In this document: one piece after another, positions 36,858 to 48,100 of the stretch
Layout: every line of letters begins with the position of its first letter
Position numbering within the stretch: the first letter of the stretch is position 1
Source: Astropecten irregularis
Lineage: Eukaryota; Echinodermata; Asteroidea; Paxillosida; Astropectinidae
DNA length: 64,000 bases
Reading direction: 5' to 3'
Assembly: GCA_963971285.1 (NCBI GenBank)
Contig: OZ020258.1
Span: 5,580,001-5,644,000, forward strand
The notes under the pieces: generated by a model
The model's database searches: none
Told to the model about the DNA's origin: nothing
Seen by the model: only the letters and a program-made list of their open reading frames with translations
Position numbers and translations under genes: made by a program

Positions 36858-38474
36858 AGAGTAACTTAATTTGTATAGACCACCTGATTGCAGGGAACTC
36901 AAAATCGTACACATGCACGGTGTTTGTTCACACCGCGATGTTCAAGGGGTCGTCAGGTTTCTCCCGCTTATGTTTATCCAGTGCGAACAGGGCTTAGTAT
37001 AAACTTGTTCAGAGCTTTTGCCTCGGCGCGGTCGGCCCGGGCTAAGGTCTCGTTAACTGTGGGGAAGATACGCAGTAGTCGGCTTGCCAGTAAGCCAGAA
37101 GGGGACTCAATGGGAGCCGGTATCTCAGGTATAAAAGAGTCCCGGTAATCGGGGCCGCCTGATCAAGAGGAAGAGTTCAATATTGAGCCTGATTCTATAT
37201 GGGTTTGTTTTTTTGTTTTGTTTTTAAATCTGTGCAATTTCCTAATAAATTTGAGACTTTTCAAGTTACTTTCTGCCGATAGAGGGCGACAGACAGATTG
37301 TTCAAGGCCGCTCTAACGTAACGTGATTTCAAAACTAGAGCGTGCACGTGACAATAATATTCAACAAGGGCGCAATGTTATTGATTTTGTCCCCCAACCC
37401 TCCCCCCTCCCACCCCAAAAAAAAAAACGGAAACAAAGTTCTTTTTTCGCCAAAATAGTGACAAATAGCCACTGTCTTGAAAAAATAATTTGTGATGCTT
37501 CATGCATGATTTTCGCAACCGAAGAGTGAGCGATTTTCGTTCGCTGCATGCAGGGGGCCCGGGGAGAGCCTGTTTGTTTGGCGCCTACTCGTATTTTGCC
37601 CCCCTTCCCAATTCACGTGAAGCATGAAAAGGTTAAAAAACACATTCTTTACCAAACTCGAGTTTCCTCGTTGCAAAATTTCATTATTAAGTCAAAAATC
37701 TTGCTTAGTGCACTGTATGAAATGAATGAAATTCCCCACTGAACAGGTATAACTATATACTGAGATGCTCGTGTGTTCGTAACTTTGTGCGTCTTCACCC
37801 CTTTGTTGTTGGAGTGCCGCATCACCTTTGATCATGCCTACCCTGTCCAGTACCCCTCTAAAATAAATAAATAAAACTATCCTAATAAATAATTAAAACA
37901 AAAGTTGGAAAATAGGGGGCCTACTATGAATAGTTTAATGCTCTTTAAAAAGCCTGAAAATACAGGTTCATTAAGAGTAAAGCGAAAGGTTGGTGACGTC
38001 ACCGTGGCCGTAAAAGGGTCGCTCTCTAGAACCATTTCAATCGCGCCTGGGTAGCCTTGATGAGAACTTCCGGCGGGCCCGTGGGCTGCGCGCGCCGCGC
38101 CACGTTGTGTGAGAGCTAACATGGCCGCCATGGTTCTTCTCAGGGTTTTCCGGCGGTTTCTCACCCACGAAAATATCTTTGAACTTGATTGAAAACATTT
38201 TTTGGATGAACAACCTTGGCAGTGTGCTTTGCGGTCATGCATTGGATTGCACGCTTTTGATGCCTGCCAGTTCTTTCACATTGTAGCCACAGCCTTCGCA
38301 TTTTAGCTAGGCCTATGGCAGCTGCAATCAAGGTTGATTACAATCTCCTATTGATCATCATTAATTAATCACACAAAATACAATTATAAACTTTTGAAGT
38401 AATTTCACGACCAGTAAAATAGCAAACTTTCAGGGCCAATAAATAGGCCTATTGCTGTCGCTCATGCATCAGAC
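36858..38474. other. Upstream region of PPM1G with a GC-rich block; no gene supported
   Basis: 36890-37150 and 37980-38165 are richer in CG than their surroundings. The second holds GCGCGCGCCGCGCCACG and two nested ATGs in GCCGCC context, opening frames on both strands (a short one on +, up to 121 codons on - at 37877-38242) without any recognised domain. It could be a promoter-type CpG block. An A-run and a C-rich tract lie near 37390-37430. Confidence 0.4.
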
Positions 38475-38510
38475 CATGGAGGTATAAAAAGACCTTTTTA
38501 TACCTCCATG
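38475..38510. repeat. 36-bp near-perfect hairpin containing TATAAAA
   Basis: CATGGAGGTATAAAAAG and its exact inverse CTTTTTATACCTCCATG are separated by two bases. It lies about 500 bp upstream of the PPM1G start and displays TATAAAA on both strands. Function unknown. Confidence 0.85.
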
Positions 38511-39005
38511 ATCAGACAGAGCCCTTAATAATTTTGGAAAATTCATTAAAGTGGATGTATCATCTTTCAGAATACTTAGTCTCAACACATTTTCAGCATC
38601 GAGAAGGAGAATGACCCAAAATGACAAACAAATCAAAACTTTCGAAAATCAATTTTTTTTGCGAACGACCTGCAATTTTCACCACGCTCTTGAAAAATGA
38701 TGACGTTTCCGCCATAGTATCACGTGTTTAATATTTCTGGCTCGAGCGGTCATCGCTGGTATCCGGTGCTTGAGTGCAAGGAATCAAGGCAATCTAACTG
38801 GGCACCATTTAAAACCAGCATTCTTTTGCACGCATTTCCAATTGTGTACATTTTCAATGCATGCGTTGTGTACGTTCCAATCCCCACGTGAAAAACAGCT
38901 CAGCCAAAAAAACCCGAAAGTTGGGACTTTCTGAACTTCAGCGAAGACCGAATTGTTATGAAAAGAAGATATTTCGGTGGTATTTTAGGAACGAGTTGAT
39001 TAGCA

Positions 39006-39116
39006 ATGGGAGCTTATCTTTCAGAACCAAAGGTAGAATGTGTTTCTGACGAAGGAGGGATAGAGAAACTGCGTTATGGATCGTCTGCAATGCAGGGCTG
39101 GCGACTCGGAATGGAG
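39006..39116 (+). CDS. PPM1G: PPM1G coding exon 1
   Basis: Thirty-seven codons, from MGAYLSEP to GWRLGME, followed by donor GTAATA (phase 0). It carries the N-terminal glycine of the possible myristoylation motif and the phosphate-binding arginine (Arg33). The first Met is preceded in frame by TGA at 38997-38999. A noncoding upstream exon cannot be excluded. Confidence 0.95.
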
Positions 39117-42100
39117 GTAAAATAATTGACAATTTTGTACTGTGTTACATGAGTTTATCCACCGTGTGTTTGTACACGGTTTAGCATATCATGACATGTG
39201 TGTCTATAAAATAATATTATGTTATTAATTAATTTGTTTTACATATCATATCCAGGTTTATTTCCTCTAATGTGTAAAGCCAGGCAAGTACGAAGTCCAG
39301 ATTTTCACCCTGCCACCCTTGCACAGTTAAACCACTTTATACTAGACCATCGAGCATTCTTTTGCTTCCAATCTACTATTTCGGTGTCACATAATTATTA
39401 ATATTCAGATAAATTTTTACATTGCTATGTTGCGCACATCCGTCCATGCATGGCATCAGCATAGATGGAGTCGACTTGTCTCGCGGTCAACTTGTCTGAC
39501 ATTAATGGGACAGTTCATGGTAAAATGTAGGTCGGATCCTCGCACCTATCAGTAAATTTTAATGCGGTTGGATCGGACCTAGTCCATCTTATCCTACATT
39601 TAAAACGCTGTGTTATAGGGAAATACGGACACCATTAGGAAAATAAATTCTGGAATATTTCTTTAAATTTCTTGTGTCTTTTGAAACCATACATAAATCG
39701 ATTCACAAGTACTTATTTCATATTTCTATTCATACAGTTGCAAATTTCTGTTAAGAATGGACGTTTTAAATAAAGGATCTGACTAGGTCCGAGGATCTGA
39801 CTTGAACCATCTGACTGACAGGGTCATGAGGGTATAGTGTGTGATATTAGTATTTCTTCTGTACAGAGGCTACACATGTACATGTCCGTGTAGTTTCCAC
39901 AATGAAAAGTGAACTAAGAAAAATTGACTGGAGCAGGATTCGAACCGGCGACCTGAACACCGTACAGGCGCTCTACCAACTGAGCCATCCAGCCCTACGT
40001 TGGTGGTGACCCCAATAGTCAACTATCTTTGTTCGTTTGGCAGTCAGAAGCCATGAAACCACACACACACCGCCACACCCAAGGGATCGTTTCAATGATA
40101 CACGCAACAATGCTGCAACCTGGGAACGGTACATGGGGGATCACTCAAAGAGGATACGGCTGTTTGAGAACAAGGAAATGCCTATGTGCCAGATGGTTAT
40201 AATCAATTATCATGATTTCTGCATGTGTACCATGTACACTATTACTTTTTTTAGTGTACATTGATTTGACATGCAACATTTTTATCTTTGTAGGATGGTC
40301 ACAATTGCATCCCTAAGCTTGATGAGGACACTGCAATGTTTGCTGTGTATGACGGACATGGAGGTAGGTTTGGGCAAGGAAAATGAGTCATTTCTCTGTT
40401 TTGGTTTGGTTGTTGTTAAGTGCCGTATCAGCGAACCTCCTGCATTTTAGAGTTACAAGTTTGATCAGGGACTATCTGTCAAGTACTGGTCGATTTTGCC
40501 TGGTAACCTGCACACCAAATATTCCACGGGTACTAGGCGTAATCAACCAGTGGTTGACAAAAAGTCGCTGATCGAACTTGTTCCCAGTGACTTGAATTTG
40601 CACGTTTGTAGTCGCCCTTGCTTAGAATCAGGCGCAGTGGTATAGATTTGCGCATGTCACATTATCATCATTGTTCCATTTTGACGTCATCCCCATTTTG
40701 AGCAATAACCCTAGCCTCTTGCACTACCCTAGGAAGCATACTGAATACGTAACATACTTCAACAGTTGATCAAAGGTTTGGTAGTGATTGTTACAGTGGA
40801 ACGCCACTAAACTCCAACGCTTGTTATGCCTTACTTACAGAATTAATCAAAGTATTCCTGGACCTTTGGTAGTGAATCAAACAAAGCTCAACAACAGTTC
40901 ATTACTGTTCAGTGCCATATCAGCCAAAACTCCACAGAACCACCTGTTGAAGTGATGGGTTTGGGGATGTGTTAGGGGTAAAGGTAATGGTACAGTACAG
41001 GATTGGTAACAAACCAAAACGGAAATGTTCACAGATTTACCTATACCTTACACAGTATAAAGATGGACCTGATAGAAATCCCCTGCTAAAACAGTTCTGT
41101 CTGAAATGCTACATGCATATTTTGTTAAGGAAAGTGTAAAACAAATATTTTACATCTCGGCATGATCAAAAACATTCTATATGTTTTATAAGGGGAAAAA
41201 GTTGTGTTTTCTTTGCTATTTTCTCATGACTCAGATGTCCGATTGAGCTCAAATTGTCACAGGTTTATTATTCCATGTACATGCTGGATCAGACAAAGTG
41301 TGGGTGCCCTTTTTAAGTACCTTATCAGGGCTAAGTACCTTATTCTTGTTGTCATTTGCGTACATTTAGGTGCTGAGGTAGCAGTGTACTGCTCCAAATA
41401 CCTTCCAGACTACATCAAAGACCAGGAAGGTTATAAGGAAGGGGATCTTGGTAAGGTTCTTGAGTGTGCCTTTATGAAGATAGATGCTGCTATCAAGGAG
41501 CCTGCTGTGGTAGAGGAGTTGAAACACATGGCAGGGATGGAACAGAGCAATGACGAAGGTAGGAACTGTCTCTCTGTAATATCTTTCTATGATACTATGC
41601 AAAGTTGTTGAAATAATTTTTTGCTTGGAGTTGGGAGGACTTGATGTGTTTCGATCCTATCAGGATCTTTCTCTAAAGCTGCTTGGAGTTAGGAGGACCT
41701 GATGTTTTGATCCTAGCAGGATCTTTCTGAAAGGCTGCTTAAAGTTAGGAGGGCCTGATGTTTTGGTCCTTGAAGGATCTTTCTCAAAGGCTGCTTAAAG
41801 TTAGGAGGGCCTGACGTTTTGATCCTAGCAGAATCTTTCTCAAAGGCTGCTTAAAGTTAGGATGGCCTGATGTTTTGATCCTGGCAGGATCTTTCTCAAA
41901 GGCTGCTTAGAGTTAGTTTCTCAAAACCATTTCTATATATTTCAGGTCATTGTTTTGATTGAAGAGTAGCTTGCAGCAGTTTATAACTTGTATTGAAATG
42001 TATTTTATCTTAATTAATCATCAAATAACCTAACAAACGAGGATAACTAATATAGGGTCACCTCCAACGTAAGGCCGGATAGCTCAGATGGTCTTTGACT

Positions 42101-45100
42101 CTCAGAGTGCATGTACGGTATTCAGGAGGTCACCGGTTCGAATCCCGTTCTAGTCAATTTGTCTTTGTTGCCCTTTCAATGATTTAATTTGTTTGTTTTC
42201 CTATCTAGACATTTTTTACAATTCTTATTCTAAAAACTACTTTGATTAATAACCCAAACCCTCCTGCACACCTCAGTTTATAACCTCATTGTTTTTCCTA
42301 TGGTAAGTGTGGTATCCTGAATACCACAATACACCACAATGTGGTTTGTGTGGTAATGCATGGTTTTTATAAAGTTCTTCTGTGGTAGTGTGTGGTAAGC
42401 AGCTCTTGTCTTGTGTGGTAAGTGTAGAGGGTTAGGGTTATTATCCAGTCCCCCTATGGAGACTGTGGTAATGTGTGGTAAACAGTTCTTGTCTTATGCG
42501 GTAGATGCGTGTTCAGAGGTTTCGAATGAATTGACATCGTGTCCGCTATATTACAAATGACAAATTCATGTGTTTGCTTAAATAAGTCTCCCGCTCTGTC
42601 TTGCTAAGGCAGAGAATATCTTGCAACATTTCGCGATTCCTCGGGACTGAAATTCCTCTGCTGATAGATTATTCTATATATACAACCCTTAGGATGTGCA
42701 ACTTTATCCCAAGCCATATTAAATGTGCTTCCTCCCTTAATGCTGTCAGGAAACTTAATGCAACCTTCCCTTTTCCTTCGTCTTAATTCCTTCTAGATCT
42801 TTCCCTCATTTTCTCTGTTTAAGTAATCCTTTTTTATGCAGGACACGTAATGTCCACGCTTTTTTTATTTTCAGGATTTTATCACGTGAATATGATTTCA
42901 TAGGATTCTCGTATATTTATGAGCAATTAAGTGAGATACTTTTCCCCTGAGCCTTCTACCCTCACCCTATACACTTATCACACAATACAAAAGATGGTTA
43001 CCACACATCACCACAGTCTCCACAGGGGGAACTGGATCATAAATGATGCATTACCACACTGTGGTGTATTGTGGTATTCAGGATACCACACTTGCCAAAA
43101 GAAAAAAAAAACATGTGTTCAACACCTTACTGTGGTATGCATGATAGTGGTTTAGGTTTAAAAAAAGGGACATGACAGAACAGATTGTAAAAACGATGAC
43201 TTGCGTGTTTTTCTACAAGCTCGGCTAGGCTTCCTAGAAGGGAAGTATGATGAGCATTAATGTGTTTGCATGCTGCGCTATTTAGTTTCAAAATCCAGCT
43301 CTGATTGTACATACAGTACACATCCGTGTCATGAATGGGCTAATCATGAGTTGTATTATTCAAGGGGCAGGATTGTTCATGGAGCTACATGTTCATTTGT
43401 TTAGAAAACTGTAAAACAAATAATTTACGTCTCGGCGAGATCGAAAACATTCTCATGAATGTTTTATAAGAAACATAGTTGTTTTTTCGCAATTTTGTTG
43501 TGACTCAGATGTCCGGTTGAGCTCAAATTTTCACAGGCTTATTTTTTCATGTACATGCTGGATCAGACAGAGTGGGTGCAGTACATCCGTGTCATGAATG
43601 GGCTAATCAGGAGTTGTATTATTCATGGTGCAGGATTGTGTGTGGAACTATACTGTATACAAGGATCATTCCACAAGTATGAAGAGCACACAATAAATCT
43701 AATGTTACAACTGCAAAGAAAAAATGCAAATATGGCACAATTCTGCATGGCGATCATATGTTTGCATATGTATATCCTGCATTTTCTGCCTCTAACCTGC
43801 TCAAAAGATTGGTCCAATGAAAATTTTTTGGTGTGTTTTGAAGAGTTCCAAACAATATACTCTACCTTAAAAGTAATATAATCGTCAAATAACCACAAGG
43901 GAAACTGACTGAATTTAGAAGTGAACAAAGAAAAAATATTGACTGCAACAGGATAATATCATACTTTGGTTTTCGTCATGGGAAAAATACCAAGAAAGGT
44001 ACAGCAACAGTCATCTGCCCACGTTTTTGAAACTGTGAAAACGCTCTCAGTATTTTCAGATCTGTTCACTTCACATGCATGATCTCCGAGATCAAAACTG
44101 TTTGGGGGGGTCTTTGATTTTGCACTTTTCTGGATAAACACAGCATTCCAGACAGAAAAAATGTTTAAAACAATATGTTTTTTACCACCATTTATCATGT
44201 TTATACCATCTTTATACCCTGTAAGTAAATCTGTAAAAGTAAAAAAAACATGTAGAGTAAATCTGTGAAGATTTCTGTTGAACGGTATTCTACCAAAGTA
44301 TGATACTACCTTTAAGCATATGCCACAAATAAAATTTTCATTGCAGCATTGTTGAAACTATTCGTCTCCTGAATAGACTAGTAGTTGTACTCGTCTAAGG
44401 CATTGCCAGAATGGTCGTGTGAAATCTCTGTCTAACCAGGTTTTCATGTCTACTAAGTATCATACTTAATGTTGATTTGTTTGATCTCTTTATCACAGCC
44501 GATGCAGAAGAGGCTAATGCCTTACAAGAAGAGGCTAACCTTCCTCTTGGAGAGCTCCTAGCACGCTACAGTTACCATCCAACAAAGACACGGACTCTAC
44601 GCAAAAAACTCGACAAAAACGACCTCCTCTCGCCCATGGTCCGCAAGAAGCCGCCCTCGTTTGATGAGGACGGCGTGGCAAACGGACCGCATAAAAGCAA
44701 CGGCGAGAGCAGTCAAGGCTCCATTCCACTGAAGCTGGACGATGATGAGGAGGAAGCGCAGTCAGAGTCAAAGGTCGAAGGTCAAGAAGATGGTGCTAAT
44801 CATGCGGACAGTGATGTTGGTCAGACTAGAGAGGGCGCTGGTGAAACCAATGGAGAGGCTAAAGCGGAGGTCATTAAATGCAATGGTGTGAGTGCTAGTG
44901 CTACAGATGCAGAGAAGCCTAATACAAGATTAGGTAAGGCATGCATGCTGTCTGTGGTGAAATCTGTTTCCAGTTTTTTCATTAGAACACAGGGATGTAA
45001 GAGTTCCTGAAATATTTGGATTTTTGGAAATGGTGTGAAAAATAACCATTTTCCGGAAATGACGTTTGTTTTTTGCAAAATTTTTCCCAGAGTATGTTGT

Positions 45101-48100
45101 GCATAGCTCGTTTGGGACTATGTTCGATAAAATGTCTGTGAAAGATTTGAGGCTTTGTGTGGTGACAATTGTTATTTAGATCGGTTTGCGGAAACACCAT
45201 GTAATAATCGTTCGTACTTTCGCACTTCTATCATCATTTCAATTGTCTCCTGATGAGGACTAGAGCAGACTTGTGGAAGCGTTGAGACCTAATTGCGAGA
45301 AGTGCGAACGATATAGAAGTGCGAAAGTACGAACGATTATTACATGTTGTTTCCCACAAACCGATTCACATAAAATGTCTGTGATTAACTTACAGCAAAA
45401 GACTACCCATATGGCTACTACTGAGAGTAGTGGTACAGCGTTCTCTGACTGGTAGTGTGTTTGCGGGATTTGGGGGCAATTTTCAGAAGGAAATTCATAT
45501 CTGAAACACAAAATATTGAAACCAAGTGACTTGTGCAATTTGAGATCAGTCCACGATCTTGTTGAATTTGTTGAAAAAGGTGAAAAAATTACTTAAATAT
45601 ATTTCATGATTTTAAAACCAAATGCCATTTTCTGTGATAGCATCTTCGGCAGAAGGAACATTTTCTGTGATATATGATCTTTGGTATGAACACGGTACTG
45701 TGAACGGACTTGGAAAAACAGGATATAACTAACACAGCAGCATCTAGGAGCCAATTTCATAGAGCTGCTCAAGAAACAAAAATTGCTTAAGCATGAAAAG
45801 TCTTCCTTGATCAAACAGGTATACTAGACAAATGTTCATGTGATGTTTACTACTTTTGACTTGTTTTCGGCCATTGGTGCTGAGTATAACTTTCACAAGG
45901 GGTTCTGGCTGGCATACTGATTTTATTTAACAAGGTTTTTGGTGCTTAAGCAAATTTTGGTGCTTAAGCAGCTCTATGAAATTGGCCCCAGGTCATCAGT
46001 TGCCGGACGAAGGCTAGCAGTTCCAGCAGCCGAAACGTTGCTACTAACAACACAACATCTCTTGACTCTGATCACCTTCTTTTCCTTATCTTTGGTATCC
46101 TTATTGTGCAGACGGTGAGGTAGAACAAGACAACGAAGCTGAGGATGATGAGGATGATGAGGAGTATGAAGAGGAGGAGGAGGAAGAAGAAGAAGAAGAA
46201 GAAGACAGCGAATCAGAAGATGAAGAAGAAGATGAAGCAGAAGAAGGTGATGAAGAGGAAGATGAAGATGATGAAAGTCATGAAGTATTTGGACAAAAAG
46301 AAGAGGTACAACGAGATGTTATTTGTTATTATTGATTTTTCCATGTGGGATATAGAATTATGCAAATATTGATTACCCTTCACTGACGTACATGTAGATG
46401 AGCACTTCACTTAGTGCTTTTTTTAGTTTTTCAGTGGGTTCGAATCCTACCTGAGTCAGCGCATGATTTTTTTCATCACTCAAAAAGCACTTAGTGAAGT
46501 GCACATCTACCTCGGTGAAGGATAATTAATTATTTGCATAAGATGTAATTTTATACAAATTCATAAGAAGAGCTTACTTTACACATTGTCAGGTCAAATT
46601 CAGGTCAAACTTGGAACCGGTTCGATTGGGGTTGCGACTTTTCCACATTTGTGGACAAGCCAGAAAATCAATGCGATTAAAATCGGGAAACAAATTGCTC
46701 TTTTTCAGTGTGTGTGAATAGGCCTTATGCAAGGGCCAGTCTCATTCCATGGTTGTGTACCGGAATGTCTCCCTAAGTACCCAATCTCGATTATTATTAT
46801 ATCATTCGAGGTGATGACAATCACTAAGTTCTCATAATTTGTGGCTCTGTTTGCGGAAACACCACATTGAGACCTAACCAGAAGTGCCAACGAAATATAA
46901 CTGCGAAAGTACGAAAGTCTTACGTGGTGTTTCTGCAAACCGATCCACATACCAAGTGTCACCATGCAAAGCCTCAAATCTTTCTTCTCATAATTTCTCA
47001 CTAACAGCCCGGTAGTGACAGCGGTTGTACGGCGGTGGTCGCTTTACTAAGAGGCAAACACATCACAGTGGCCAATGCAGGAGATTCACGCTGTGTATTA
47101 TCTAAGGCCGGCCAGGCCGTTGATCTATCCATAGACCACAAACCAGAGGATAAGATTGAAATCACAAGAATAGAGAAAGCTGGTGGCAAAGTTACACCGG
47201 ATGGTAGAGTCAATGGCGGCCTTAATCTTTCAAGAGCCATAGGTAAGAATCTCTTGATTGTATTTGTTTTGCTATTTCTAAAGGTACTATCATACTTTGG
47301 TAGCATACCAAACAGAAATCTTCACAGATTTACCTATTACTTACAGGGTATCAAGATGGTGATGGTAGAAACAAACCTTGAAAATTTTTCCACCTGAAAT
47401 GCTGTATTTATCCAGAAAAGAGTAAAACCAAAGACCAAATGCAGTTTTGATTTCAGGGAAAATAGATTTGAAAACAAACGTGATCACTTTCTGTTTTTAA
47501 GCAGTTTCCTTTACCGGGAATATTGGCAACGATCCAAGAAAATCTCCCCTATGCAAACACGCACAAATTCAGCTCTTTGTGAAAACTGATAATCCCACTT
47601 GTTCAAATTTTGCCAGCATGAGCATCGTGTTGTTCGCGCATGCTGAAATTTGTTTCTTCGTGAAAACTCAGAATCGCATACGCACTGTATTTTGTCCGCA
47701 TAGAACAGCATGCATTTTGGGGCTTGAAGATTTAAAAATCAAAGAAAATGTTGAATTTTGCTAAATTTGTCTCTTCATGAAAACTCTGACGACCATCTTT
47801 TTAAAAATCTCTATTTCTGAACATTGTTCTGTTATCTAGGAGACCACTGTTACAAGTGCAACATCAGTCTACCAGCGGATGAGCAGATGATCTCAGCATT
47901 CCCAGACATACAGACAGCTGAACTGACCAAGGAACATGACATCATGGTTGTAGCATGCGACGGTATATGGTAGGTCATCAGTCACATTGAAAGATGGTAA
48001 AGATGCAGTTGTGGACACAAGAAAGATATAAGACATCTATCGTAATACAGTTGAATGCCGATATAACGAACACCGCTATACCAAACATTTGGCTATACCG

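Noticed and set aside
37877..38242. A 121-codon minus-strand gene
   Set aside because: GC-rich and starting near a good ATG context, but no recognised domain or supported splice site, so it is kept only as a finding about a possible promoter block.
41204..41611. A 135-codon open frame as a complete small gene
   Set aside because: Only 41370-41558 matches PPM1G. The parts before and after are intron with good splice signals at the boundaries.
42601..42786. Retrotransposon reverse-transcriptase remnant
   Set aside because: The resemblance of the C-terminal stretch is too short and vague to annotate as a gene or pseudogene.
46145..46372. Lysine/methionine-rich protein
   Set aside because: It is the wrong-frame reading of the acidic PPM1G exon 5, whose repeated GAA/GAG codons give Lys/Arg/Met in another frame.
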